Source of the DNA: Saccharopolyspora soli
GTDB taxonomy: Bacteria; Actinomycetota; Actinomycetes; Mycobacteriales; Pseudonocardiaceae
DNA length: 64,000 bases
Assembly: GCF_022678645.1 (NCBI RefSeq)
Contig: NZ_JALBWV010000040.1
Coordinates: forward strand, 1 to 64,000
Direction: 5' to 3'
Positions 25,446-33,922 of the stretch are shown one piece after another. Position 1 is the stretch's first letter. Every line of letters begins with the position of its first letter. The notes beneath the pieces are model-generated. The model saw only the letters and a program-made list of their open reading frames with translations. It was not told the DNA's origin and did no database searches. A program made the position numbers and the translations under genes.

Positions 25446-26738
25446 GTGTCCGCAAACGGCACGGGGGTGCTGGAGCCTGCCCAGATGCAGGCCCTGGCCA
25501 TCCCTACCCGCAAGCCCACCGGCCGACCGTCATGGCCGCTCATTTTGATCGAAGGAGGTGAGAAGACTGGAAAAACCTGGGCCGCAGCTGAACTGACGTC
25601 CTCTCGCCGTTTCACAGCGAAGTACTGGATCGACATCGGTGAGGGATCGGCAGATGAATACGCGGCGATTCCCGGCGCCGACTACGAGATCGTGCTGCAC
25701 GACGGGACATTCGACTCGCTCTACCAACGGGTCGAGCAGATCCACACATTCGCCCGGCATGTGCACGAGGCAGGAGACAAGCCCGTACTGCTGGTCATCG
25801 ACCAGATGACGGCTGAGTGGGACGTGCTCAAGCAGGAAGCGCACAGCCGCGCAGTGCAGTCTCCAACCGCCCAACGCAAGCTCGCTCGCGACCCGGGCGC
25901 CGAGATCAGCATCCCCATGAACCTCTGGAACGACGCGACAGAGCGCCACTACCGGCTCATGCGGCTGCTGCAGACCTTCCGAGGCATAGTCGTGATGATT
26001 GCGCGCGGCAAGGAGATCGCTGGCCTCGACGACAACGGCCGCCCCACAGGCGAGCGGACGTACCGAGTCGAGGGACACAAGAACCTCGCCTTCGACGCCT
26101 CATGCTGGATTCGTTTGTCCCGGCAGCACCCGCCGATGGTGATCGGAGCGCGCAGCGTGCACCACGGCCTGCGCCCCGGCGTTGATGAACCACGGAAACT
26201 GCCCGGTATGAACCTCGAACACGTTGCGTTCGAGGTGCTGCTCGGCGGCACCGTCGCGAACCAGGTGCGTGACATCGGCCAGGAACCGGCTTGGGAGAAC
26301 GAACTCAAGGCAGCTCAGGGCAACTTCGACGAGCTCAGCAAGCTGTGGGCCAAGGCGTCCAACTACAGCGACGATGATCTGCCCCGCGGATTCCGCCAAC
26401 GGCTCAAGGCCGCAGGTACGCGCGCCAAGCACGCCCAAACCCGGCAGGCACCCGAGGCCCAGAGCACCGAGATCGCCCAGGACGAGTCCGAGGTCGACCC
26501 CGACAGCGACGACGAGCTGTGCCCCGGCTCCGGAATCGACGCAGGCAGGTGGGGCTACACCACTGTCGCCAAGGACGACGGGAGCGAGCTCGTCCTGTGC
26601 CAGAACTGCGACCAGCTTCGCAGGCTGCGCGCTGGCAAAGTCGAAGACCACGGCGCGAACGCCCCCCGCATCCCGGGAACCGAGGCCGTGCGGACTGCCC
26701 TGCGTCACGCGAGCCAGATGGCTCCCACCGCGTCGTGA
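25446..26738 (+). CDS. Sak4/AAA_24-like phage-type ATPase
   Basis: A 430-residue protein from the GTG at 25446 with an excellent ribosome site (AGAAGGAGG). Walker A is G-G-E-K-T-G-K-T (37-44); Walker B is V-L-L-V-I-D-Q-M (about 115-122). The RecA-like core resembles phage Sak4/AAA_24 nucleotide-binding proteins involved in single-strand annealing and recombination, but it is longer, with a C-terminal extension containing C-P-G-S-G and C-Q-N-C (possible zinc site, about 358-390). It lies upstream of a UvrD-like helicase, suggesting a phage-derived replication/recombination module. Confidence 0.68.
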   Translation: MSANGTGVLEPAQMQALAIPTRKPTGRPSWPLILIEGGEKTGKTWAAAELTSSRRFTAKYWIDIGEGSADEYAAIPGADYEIVLHDGTFDSLYQRVEQIHTFARHVHEAGDKPVLLVIDQMTAEWDVLKQEAHSRAVQSPTAQRKLARDPGAEISIPMNLWNDATERHYRLMRLLQTFRGIVVMIARGKEIAGLDDNGRPTGERTYRVEGHKNLAFDASCWIRLSRQHPPMVIGARSVHHGLRPGVDEPRKLPGMNLEHVAFEVLLGGTVANQVRDIGQEPAWENELKAAQGNFDELSKLWAKASNYSDDDLPRGFRQRLKAAGTRAKHAQTRQAPEAQSTEIAQDESEVDPDSDDELCPGSGIDAGRWGYTTVAKDDGSELVLCQNCDQLRRLRAGKVEDHGANAPRIPGTEAVRTALRHASQMAPTAS

Positions 26739-26747
26739 GAACGATCT

Positions 26748-26774
26748 GGGCCGGGCGGAATACCCGCCTGGCCC
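26748..26774 (+). terminator. Hairpin between genes
   Basis: GGGCCGGGCGG paired imperfectly with CCCGCCTGGCCC, short AATA loop, followed by TTCTAT, directly after the ATPase gene. Confidence 0.6.
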
Positions 26775-26801
26775 TTCTATTTCGCGATGAGGAGAAGCAC
26801 A

Positions 26802-27288
26802 GTGCGATGGGATGGAGACCTGGACACGATGCTGCGGATCGTGGCCCGGCCGACCCAAGACGAGGTTCCGGCTGTACTGCGCCGCGAAGCGCACGGCATC
26901 GGCCCGGCACGGGCTGCCGCGCAAGGCTTGGTGCGGGCCGCACGCAGGCAGGGCAACACGCGCGGCGTGACCGTCAACGGCGGAAGGACCGGTGTGTACC
27001 TGCTGTGGGCGCTGGCCCAGCGGTGCGCATCGCCGAGGGACGATCGAGCCCACACCGGCGCCGGAGACCCTCGTCGACGGGCTCCGCGCAGCCCGCGCCC
27101 ACGCGCTATCCGACGCGCTGTTCGTGCACACCTGCTTCTCCGACCACCAGAGCGACACCGTGCGGGCAGCAGCGGCGCAGGCAGTGCTGGAAGCGCGCGA
27201 GCGGCTGGAGATCGACGGGGAGTTCTCCAGGATCACGCAGCGGATCATCGCGCTGATCGCAGCGCACGATCGGTGGGCCGCCCGGTAA
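26802..27288 (+). pseudogene. Hypothetical gene with a frameshift
   Basis: From the GTG at 26802 (GAGGAG upstream) the frame codes about 75 plausible residues (M-R-W-D-G-D-L-D-T-M-L-R-I-V, L-V-R-A-A-R-R-Q-G, G-V-Y-L-L-W-A-L-A-Q-R). The protein-like sequence then continues in another frame from about 27030 to the TAA at 27286-27288 (T-L-V-D-G-L-R-A-A-R-A-H-A-L-S-D-A, ending A-L-I-A-A-H-D-R-W-A-A-R). No start codon opens the second part, so one gene with a frameshift near 27015-27040 (real or a sequencing error) is the best reading. The product would be a helical protein of about 160 residues, family unknown. Confidence 0.5.
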
Positions 27289-27333
27289 CGGGCCGCTGAC
27301 CACCGCAAGAAAGCAGTCCACACAGCAGCGACC

Positions 27334-27360
27334 AGGGCCGGGCGGTTGCCGCCCGGCCCT
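27334..27360 (+). terminator. Strong hairpin terminator
   Basis: Perfect 11-bp stem, GGGCCGGGCGG / CCGCCCGGCCC, loop TTG, with A/T closing pair, about 45 bp after the frameshifted gene. Confidence 0.75.
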
Positions 27361-27396
27361 TGTCATGCGAATCCCGGATGAAGCGAGGAGGAAACG

Positions 27397-27474
27397 ATGC
27401 GGATCGATCTGCACTGGTTGCAGCGAGAACGCAGCAGGGCGCCCAGCGACGGCGTTTCGTCACCGAGTGCCTGA
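27397..27474 (+). CDS. Possible 25-residue peptide
   Basis: ATG at 27397 after GAGGAGG with good spacing, then M-R-I-D-L-H-W-L-Q-R-E-R-S-R and stop at 27472-27474. It may be a short leader, or the broken start of a lost gene; the following 290 bp contain no clear gene. Confidence 0.25.
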   Translation: MRIDLHWLQRERSRAPSDGVSSPSA

Positions 27475-27770
27475 CCGGAAAGCATCGGACCACGGCGAGA
27501 ACGCCGCAGCTTCGGCCTGACCACAGCTCAGTCGATGCCTGAGCCCGACGAGAAAGAACCCCGCTGCGGACCTCCTGATGCAGCTCGCAGCCACCTCGTT
27601 CACAGAAGAACACCTGGTGTACAGCGATGAGAAGCACCCGGCACGACGCCGTTGAAGGTCAAGCAGTGCGTGATCTGGGGCTGACACAACGCTTTTCGCT
27701 GACGCTGCCCACATATCTGCTGGTCATCTCCGTAACAAGCACAAATTCGACCGATGAAGGGAGGGAGTAG
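27475..27770. other. Stretch without a clear gene
   Basis: Only short open frames (for example 25-30 codons from ATG 27535) with no ribosome site worth trusting. The ribosome site GAAGGGAGGGAG for the helicase lies at its end. Confidence 0.4.
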
Positions 27771-29264
27771 ATGAGCGCGTTCACCCCGACCGAAGAACAG
27801 CAGGTGGTGATCGACATCCTGCTCAACAGCCAGCGGCTCAAGGTTGTGGCTGGGGCAGGAGCAGGCAAGACGGAAACCCTCAAACAGTGCGCCACGCGCC
27901 TGGCTAGCAAGAAGGTGCTCTACACGGCGTTCAACCGGGACATCGTCAAGGCCGGAAGCGGCAAGTTCCCGAAGAACACGAACTGCTTCACCAGCCACAA
28001 GCTCGCCTACGACGCAGTGGCGAAACCGTACGTGAACAGGCTGAATGAGTCCGGACGGATGCCGTGGCGGGTGAAGGCGGAGGTTCTCGGCATCACCGAG
28101 GGCGTGAAGATCACCCGCAGCCAGTTTCTCGGTGCGGGAACGCTGGCGGGTCTGGTCTCCGAAGGCGTGGAGAACTTCTGCCGCGGTTCCGAAGCCGAGA
28201 TCGACTGGCACCACCTGCCGAAGATCGACGGCCTACACAAGTCGCAGAACTACCAACTGCGGACGATGCTGCTTCCCTACGCCAAGCGGTACTGGGAAGA
28301 CCTGCGCCGTACCGACGCGCAAGGCGGCGGCCGCATGCCGTTCACCCCGAACCACTTCCGTAAGATCTGGCAGCTCGGCGAACCGATCCTGCCCTATGAC
28401 GTGGTTTTGCTTGATGAAGCCCAGGACACCGCTGAGGTGTTCATGGACGTAGTCCGCCGCCAGAGTGCGCAGACCGTACTCATCGGCGACACTGCCCAGT
28501 CGGTCAACGAGTGGGCGGGCGCGACGAACGCGATCGAGCACTTCAACGCACCCGAGCTCCGGCTCACCCGGTCGTTTCGGTTCGGCGTCGAAGTCGCAGA
28601 AGAAGGCAACAAGTGGCTATCTCTGCTTCGAACGGACATGCGGATCACCGGCACCGGCCACTCGCGCGTCGGGGACGTGCCCAACCCGACCGCCGTGCTC
28701 ACCCGCACCAACGGTGAAGCAGTGCGGCAGCTCATGCTCGCCCAAGACGCCGGCCTGCGCGTCGGCCTGGCCGGCGGGAAGGCACGCACCGAGATCACGC
28801 AGCTGTGCAGGGCAGCCGACGACCTGAAACGGGGCAAAGGCACATGGGTCAAAGCCCTCATGGCCTTCACCTACTGGGACGAGCTGCAGCAGTACGCCGA
28901 GGACGAAGCTCGGGACCTGCTGCCATTCGTACGAATGGTGGACACCTGTGGCACCGACACGATCCGGTCAGCGCTCAAGAACCTGGTCACCGTCGACAGA
29001 GCGGACCGGGTGATCTCGACCGCGCACGTGTCCAAGGGCTTGGAGTTCAGGCGGGTGAAGATCGGCGAGGACTTCACCGAGCCAGTGGACGAGCACGGCT
29101 CCCCTATCGATCCCACCACACAGGACATCAAACTCGCCTACGTCGCGGTGACCCGAGCCATGCAGGAACTAGAGCTCGGCGGCCTGGCATGGATCAACGA
29201 CCGCCTGCCTGGCCGAGCCCGGGGAAACCCCGTGCTGCCCACCAGCGATTCTGCTGGTCGCTGA
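27771..29264 (+). CDS. UvrD/Rep-like superfamily 1 DNA helicase
   Basis: A 497-residue helicase with every SF1A motif in order: Q-motif P-T-E-E-Q-Q (6-11), Walker A G-A-G-A-G-K-T (28-34), Walker B L-L-D-E-A-Q-D (213-219), motif III I-G-D-T-A-Q-S, motif IV L-T-R-S-F-R-F, motif V T-A-H-V-S-K-G-L-E-F and motif VI Y-V-A-V-T-R-A. It is shorter than cellular UvrD (about 700) and looks like a phage/plasmid-type helicase for replication or recombination. Clear ribosome site GGGAGGGAG. Neighbours are the Sak4-like ATPase and the winged-helix replication-like protein. Confidence 0.88.
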   Translation: MSAFTPTEEQQVVIDILLNSQRLKVVAGAGAGKTETLKQCATRLASKKVLYTAFNRDIVKAGSGKFPKNTNCFTSHKLAYDAVAKPYVNRLNESGRMPWRVKAEVLGITEGVKITRSQFLGAGTLAGLVSEGVENFCRGSEAEIDWHHLPKIDGLHKSQNYQLRTMLLPYAKRYWEDLRRTDAQGGGRMPFTPNHFRKIWQLGEPILPYDVVLLDEAQDTAEVFMDVVRRQSAQTVLIGDTAQSVNEWAGATNAIEHFNAPELRLTRSFRFGVEVAEEGNKWLSLLRTDMRITGTGHSRVGDVPNPTAVLTRTNGEAVRQLMLAQDAGLRVGLAGGKARTEITQLCRAADDLKRGKGTWVKALMAFTYWDELQQYAEDEARDLLPFVRMVDTCGTDTIRSALKNLVTVDRADRVISTAHVSKGLEFRRVKIGEDFTEPVDEHGSPIDPTTQDIKLAYVAVTRAMQELELGGLAWINDRLPGRARGNPVLPTSDSAGR

Positions 29265-29762
29265 CCTGATCGCCGCCGGAGTCGCGACGTTCGTGATCAA
29301 GGGCCTTGCCGAGCGGTCCGATCGGCCAGACGGGCGCCTTCGTCAAGTGAGCGCTCGTTCCTGTGTCAATACAACAACCAGCGGCACGCTAGGGACCCGG
29401 TAAGAACCGCATGATCAATGGCTGGTTACCCCGCCTACTGAAATCGGGCTCTGGACAAATGATCAAGAAGCACGGGATCAGCGCCGATCATCGGATAGCA
29501 TCACCGCAGATCCGCAGGGATCCGGACAGGAAAACGCCCCCTCGGCTGCAACCGAGAGGGCGTTCGGACGGCAAAGTCGCGTCCGGCTCCTTGCGCCACA
29601 CACCGCACGAGAACCAGGCCAGGCTCGTTCGTGTGGCGCATACGACGCGCAGGGCTCACCCCCGGCGCGCCTTCGGGCAGTGTAGCGGGAACCGCTCGCC
29701 GGGCCGCAACACATCGCCGACCTCGCGCTGCACGTCACGTGCTTGGGGGAAGGCCCCAACCA
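29265..29762. other. Gene-free stretch with a terminator-like hairpin
   Basis: No convincing gene. Just after the helicase a short hydrophobic frame reads I-L-L-V-A-D-L-I-A-A-G-V-A-T-F-V-I-K-G but lacks a start. A 13-bp stem with one mismatch (AACGCCCCCTCGG / CCGAGAGGGCGTT) lies at 29533-29564 and could be a terminator or attenuator ahead of the next gene. Confidence 0.45.
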
Positions 29763-31025
29763 GTGACCACCGATCGCCTTCGCACCGCAGCGGACATCCC
29801 AGACGACGCCGAGATCGGCCTGCCGGACCCGGAGAAGGGCTACAAGTTCGCCCAGGTCCGAGACTGGATCTCGATACTGTCGAAACTGGACCATACCCCG
29901 TTCCGGGTGTACACGATCATGCTCGCCGTCGCCACGAAGCAATCGCAGTACAAGCGGCGGCTGACCAAAGACGCGCTCCGCTGGCTGATGCCCGGCGTCA
30001 GCGGCAAACCGATGGCCATGAGGACGTTCAACGGCGCGCTCAACGAGCTCATCGCCCAGGGCCTGGTGAAGCTGAAGGACAAGCGCACCGAGGAGGTGCG
30101 CACGGTCGACGGGCAATTCCACAAGGAGGAGTCGTTCCGGTTCGAACTGCAGCTGTGGCCGTCCGACCCCGACGGCTTCAAGGGCTACCGCAACGTGATG
30201 GACAAGCTCGACGACTACCCCGGCCCTGGCTGGGACGACGCCATAACCGAAGCCAACAAAGCGGCCCGCCGAAGCCGTGGGCAGAATTCTGCCGACGGTC
30301 CCGACGGTCCCGACCAGGGGATTGTGGACAACTCCCGTGAGCAGAATTCTGCTCACGGGCAAAACGGACACGCCGAGGACGCGATGCAGAATTCTGCCGA
30401 CCCGATGCAGAATTCTGCCGCCACCGAGTCCCCTACCAGCCAAAACCAGACCCACCCATACAGCTCTTCCCAGACAACTCCTCTAGGTACCTACTCCCCT
30501 CCCCTTACGAAAGACGACGCGAGCGCGGACGCGGGCGAGCCGAGCCCTGCGGATAGCACTGCTCGCCAGGGCAAGGGGGAAGAACCCCAAGGGGTTGATG
30601 AGCTGGCTCCATTGGCACGGCGAGTCCTGAACGACTGCGCTACCGGGCTGCCGCAAGACCTCATCGACGCGATGACCGACGACGAAAAGTCCAAGCTCGT
30701 GCGCCTGGTCATCGCTGCCTGGCAACACGACATTGGCACCGCGACAATCAAACACGCACTCAAGACCCGCAACGACACTGTGAGGCGGCTCGCGATGGTG
30801 TGGGAGCACCGGTTGACGAAGCTGATCGATGCGCACGTGGAGCGCACCAGCAACCGGATCTTCCTGCCCCCCTGCTCCAGCTGCCGCGCTGCAGAAGGAG
30901 ACCCGCCGAGCGTGCGATTCGTCCTTGCTGACCGGCTGGACGCGACCAAGGGCGAGATCCCATGCCCGGCCTGCCACCCGAACGGGCAGGCCGAGAACGT
31001 CACACGCATCCAGCGGGCATCATGA
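29763..31025 (+). CDS. Winged-helix replication-type protein with in-gene palindromes
   Basis: A 420-residue protein from the GTG at 29763. The N-terminal 130 residues form a winged-helix-like domain (V-R-D-W-I-S-I-L-S-K-L-D-H-T-P-F-R-V-Y, then L-T-K-D-A-L-R-W-L-M-P-G and F-N-G-A-L-N-E-L-I-A-Q-G-L-V), as in phage and plasmid replication proteins. The middle (about 173-260) is disordered and contains four Q-N-S-A repeats encoded by a 12-bp palindrome. The C-terminus has a helical domain and two Cys pairs (C-S-S-C and C-P-A-C). Initiators such as lambda O carry their origin repeats inside their own gene, so this may be a second replication protein; that is inference. Confidence 0.6.
   Translation: MTTDRLRTAADIPDDAEIGLPDPEKGYKFAQVRDWISILSKLDHTPFRVYTIMLAVATKQSQYKRRLTKDALRWLMPGVSGKPMAMRTFNGALNELIAQGLVKLKDKRTEEVRTVDGQFHKEESFRFELQLWPSDPDGFKGYRNVMDKLDDYPGPGWDDAITEANKAARRSRGQNSADGPDGPDQGIVDNSREQNSAHGQNGHAEDAMQNSADPMQNSAATESPTSQNQTHPYSSSQTTPLGTYSPPLTKDDASADAGEPSPADSTARQGKGEEPQGVDELAPLARRVLNDCATGLPQDLIDAMTDDEKSKLVRLVIAAWQHDIGTATIKHALKTRNDTVRRLAMVWEHRLTKLIDAHVERTSNRIFLPPCSSCRAAEGDPPSVRFVLADRLDATKGEIPCPACHPNGQAENVTRIQRAS
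30281..30418. repeat. Four copies of palindrome GCAGAATTCTGC inside a gene
   Basis: Exact copies at 30281-30292, 30341-30352, 30386-30397 and 30407-30418 (spacing 60, 45, 21 bp). The second is the centre of a perfect 26-bp palindrome (30334-30359). All lie within the linker-coding part of the winged-helix replication-like gene and encode Q-N-S-A. Confidence 0.8.
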
Positions 31026-31273
31026 TCGCTCATGCTCACGAAGGCCCCGAAACGGCACCTGATTCCGCTCTGGGCGGCCTCGTCGCCCCAAAGCTGGCTT
31101 GCCCCGGCCGCGAATAGGCCGGGAACGCGAGAGGCAATCTCAAGCCGATTCGGGATCACCAGCCAAGACCGGAACCGCTGAACGCGCTTGCTCCAACCAC
31201 CGCAGGTCCAAGACCGAACAGACCAGGCCCCCTTTCGAGCGGGACCGGCCCGTCCGTTCCGCGGTTCTTGGGT
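31026..31273. other. Intergenic, start of the long non-coding region before parA
   Basis: No gene seen; open frames here are short and inconsistent. The site array begins at 31274. Confidence 0.4.
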
Positions 31274-31837
31274 TGTCCGGACATGTGGGCAACTCGACCG
31301 GACAGCGAGCCGTTCCAGCCAGCCTAGCCGCGGGCCATGCCACGAAGTGCATCTCTGGATGACCGGACATTGCCGCGGCCACGGACACCCGTCCGGACAA
31401 TCGGCTGCTATCCGGAACACACCGTCCGGACCTCAACGACTGGTGCCGGGGAGAGCGGGCAGCGCCGGTCCGCCCAGACGCGCGGTCCGGTCAAGTCCAG
31501 GACAGATCCGGACACCGGACAGGACCCCCGTACAGAGGCCACTGTGTACTCAACTAATCGAGCTACCTGCACGTATTTGCGGTACGTGCGCCTCGCCTAC
31601 ACAGGGCGATCCGAGGTGGACCAGCCTCTGGCCACTCGTAGCAGCGGGATACCTTTATGTCCGGTCAACGATGTGGCCCACCGCGTCGGGTGACCGGACA
31701 GCCGCGTCCGGCACGAAATGCGTTGCGGCACACCTGACCGCGGCCAGATGACGGTCAACCTGTCCGGGCTGTCCGGATGGTCGGTCACAGGAACGGACGA
31801 TTCGACACCTGTCCGGTCAGGTGGATCTGTCCGGACA
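31274..31837. repeat. Array of TGWCCGGWCA sites upstream of parA (candidate centromere)
   Basis: Six exact matches to TGWCCGGWCA (W = A or T) at 31274, 31360, 31658, 31691, 31810 and 31828, three with one mismatch (31295, 31390, 31484) and several weaker ones (31409, 31423, 31505, 31761, 31770). The core is itself palindromic. Such a dense cluster in about 560 bp of non-coding DNA before a ParA operon suggests binding sites for the ParB-like partner, a partition centromere, or a second set of iterons. Confidence 0.7.
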
Positions 31838-32057
31838 CGTCTGATCAGGCCGAGACAGCTTGAACTTCCTCGCTCGGCTGGAGCTGGAATGGTGCTCTCG
31901 GTCAGGTCTTCTCGGCGTGTGTCAACCCCGGCGTCGCTCACTATTCCTTCGACTTCCTCCCGCTTTCGAGGCACGCGTGGCGCATCGATGCTGTTAACAC
32001 CACGTGTTAACGTTCTCCCGCCTGCGGTCTTGTCTAGCTGCCAAGCTTGCTGGCTTG
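31838..32057. other. Non-coding region before parA
   Basis: No gene seen. Contains an AACACG-TGTT-like palindrome near 31998-32012 and the approach to the inverted GTGTCAC repeats. Confidence 0.35.
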
Positions 32058-32101
32058 AGTGACACGTCTGCGTGTCACTGTGTCACGCACGTGTGTCACG
32101 C
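32058..32101. promoter_or_regulatory. Inverted GTGTCAC repeats before parA
   Basis: A perfect 9-bp inverted repeat, AGTGACACG / CGTGTCACT with TCTG loop (32058-32079), followed by two more GTGTCAC copies (32080-32086, 32093-32099). It lies 30 bp before the parA start codon and the same heptamer recurs after parB, so it is a likely operator or partition site. Confidence 0.65.
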
Positions 32102-32131
32102 CTGCTCAGAGCACCAAAGGAAGGAGGAGGG

Positions 32132-33169
32132 ATGATCGATAGCAAAGTCTCAGCCGTAGTCGATACGGAGCTAATCAAGGCCATCGAGGAGATCTTCGTG
32201 CATCGCCAACGTCGCGCCGCCCGCAAGGTGTGGACGTTGGTGAACAACAAAGGTGGCGTAGGTAAGACCTTCGACACCCTCGCGCTCGCCTATGCCCTTG
32301 CCGTGTACTTCGGACTGAACGTCCTTGTCGTGGACATGGACCCGCAAGGAAACAGCACCAGGCGAGCGGGCTACGGACTCTACGAGATCGAGAACCGAGC
32401 CACGCTGACCGAAGCCCTCAAGATGAACCAGGAAGGCATCGCGAGTCAGATCGTGCTGCCATGCCTCTGGGAAGACATCCACAACGGCGGGATCGACATC
32501 CTGCCTTCCCGTCTCGACCTAGAGGCCAGGGTCAGCGAAGCGGCGATCGCCGATGCCGTCAGCAAGATCACCGAAGCAGTCACAGATCATGACCCTGACC
32601 TGCTCAGGCGCCTGGACCCCATCTTCCAGAAGGTCATCGGCAGCCTCACACACCCGCGCGAGCGCCTTCGCAACATCCTCGGGAATGACTTCCTCGACGA
32701 GTACGACATCGTGCTCATCGACTGCCAACCCAGCCTCGGACACCTCACCCAAATGTCGTATGTGGCCTCCGATGGTGTGCTGCTGGCGACGAAACCCGAC
32801 TATGACTCAGTCAACGGCGCCGCCCGCACCAGATCCGTCTTGCACGAGATCCGCAGCGCCCTCGGCGTGCCGACCTTGGACGTCCACGGCGTCCTGGTCA
32901 CTGACCTCCAGATCATCAACAGAACGATCACTAAGGAACGGCAGCACGGCAGCACCCGGCCAGCTGAGATCAGCCTCAGCCAGCTGAAGCGCACCTTCGG
33001 CGACCTGGTCTGGGAACCGTTCTGCGAGCGGAAGTCCAGCCTGGCCGACAACACAAACATCGGGTTGAGCCCAGTGGACGGCCTCAACCCGCAGGACCGT
33101 CGATACATGAACGAACTGCTCATCAACTGGGGCGCCAAGCTACTGGAGGTCTCCTGTGCCGCCGCGTAA
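32132..33169 (+). CDS. parA: ParA-family partition ATPase
   Basis: A 345-residue protein from the ATG at 32132, chosen for the ribosome site AAGGAGGAGG. It has the deviant Walker A K-G-G-V-G-K-T (40-46), switch I D-M-D-P-Q-G-N (68-74) and Walker B I-V-L-I-D-C-Q-P-S-L-G, the full ParA/MinD set. A short basic N-terminal helix region (R-Q-R-R-A-A-R-K) precedes the ATPase. ParA proteins move plasmid copies over the nucleoid using a ParB bound at a centromere. The overlapping next gene is the likely ParB, and the GTGTCAC and TGWCCGGWCA repeats nearby are candidate ParB sites. It is longer than typical ParA by an insertion near 140-180. Confidence 0.88.
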   Translation: MIDSKVSAVVDTELIKAIEEIFVHRQRRAARKVWTLVNNKGGVGKTFDTLALAYALAVYFGLNVLVVDMDPQGNSTRRAGYGLYEIENRATLTEALKMNQEGIASQIVLPCLWEDIHNGGIDILPSRLDLEARVSEAAIADAVSKITEAVTDHDPDLLRRLDPIFQKVIGSLTHPRERLRNILGNDFLDEYDIVLIDCQPSLGHLTQMSYVASDGVLLATKPDYDSVNGAARTRSVLHEIRSALGVPTLDVHGVLVTDLQIINRTITKERQHGSTRPAEISLSQLKRTFGDLVWEPFCERKSSLADNTNIGLSPVDGLNPQDRRYMNELLINWGAKLLEVSCAAA

Positions 33170-33869
33170 ACAACGGACGTATCCCGACATCGAGCTCAAG
33201 CCGGAACGCGAGAGCATCGTCGGCGCAACCTCCACCACGACCGAACCCCCAGCTACAGCCGAAAAGCCGAAAGAAGACGCACCAAGCTCGGCCCCCACCA
33301 AGGAGACCAGCCACAACGGTAACGGCCGGAGCGTCTCGGACCCCTCAGCAGCTTCCAAGCCAGCGCCAGTACAGGAGCCCGCCGCCGCGAGGAGAGAGTC
33401 GACCGCTGCGCCGGAAGCAGACTCCGGCGCAGGATCGCTGGCCGGGGAGAAGGCGCCCCATGAACCGGCCGCCGATCCCTCGACGGCCGACGGCACCGGC
33501 AGCTCGATCGCTGTCCGCCAGGACCGTCAGATCGACATCAACGAGGACACGCAGTCCTCCTCGTATCAGCAACGGCCCAACAACGCCGCGAACGCGGGGT
33601 TCGCCGGCCTCCGCTTCGACTCGGTGCCGCAGAACGCAGGGCCGCTGATCGCGCCACCGACAAAAAAAGAAACCAAGTCCACGGCCATCACGATCCGGTG
33701 CACCGAAGCAGTCCGAGAGGACTTTCGTGCCAACGTGAACGCCCTCGCAGCGGTGCACCGCATCCCTGTCGAAGAAGTGAACGTCTTTGTTCTCATGGAG
33801 ATCATGGAGATCTTCCAACGAGTCAACAACCGGATCATCGCGTGGAAAAACGGCGATGACCAGCCGTGA
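33156..33869 (+). CDS. ParB-like partition partner (small, disordered N-terminus)
   Basis: A 237-residue protein from a GTG overlapping the parA gene by 14 bp. The first ~165 residues are low-complexity, rich in Pro, Ala, Ser and Glu. The C-terminal 65 residues (T-A-I-T-I-R-C-T-E-A-V-R-E-D-F-R-A-N-V, then I-P-V-E-E-V-N-V-F-V-L-M-E-I) look like a beta-strand plus two helices of a ribbon-helix-helix or similar DNA-binding fold. This matches the idea of a ParG/ParR-type centromere-binding partner rather than a classical ParB. Assignment rests mostly on context. Confidence 0.6.
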   Translation: MPPRKQRTYPDIELKPERESIVGATSTTTEPPATAEKPKEDAPSSAPTKETSHNGNGRSVSDPSAASKPAPVQEPAAARRESTAAPEADSGAGSLAGEKAPHEPAADPSTADGTGSSIAVRQDRQIDINEDTQSSSYQQRPNNAANAGFAGLRFDSVPQNAGPLIAPPTKKETKSTAITIRCTEAVREDFRANVNALAAVHRIPVEEVNVFVLMEIMEIFQRVNNRIIAWKNGDDQP

Positions 33870-33906
33870 CACGCGCATGTGTCACGCACGCGTGACACAG
33901 TGACAC
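33865..33906. promoter_or_regulatory. Inverted GTGTCAC/GTGACAC repeats after the par operon
   Basis: GTGACAC at 33866-33872, GTGTCAC at 33879-33885, GTGACAC at 33892-33898 and 33900-33906, forming two overlapping inverted repeats. They match the heptamer before parA and lie 17 bp before the next start codon. Confidence 0.65.
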
Positions 33907-33922
33907 AGTTGATGGGAGTTGG

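Noticed and set aside
31274-31837. Considered as TnsB-type ends because of the shared GTCCGGAC core with 23719-23789
   Set aside because: The CTTGCGA half of the transposon repeat is absent here and spacing is irregular, so the resemblance is limited to the palindromic core.
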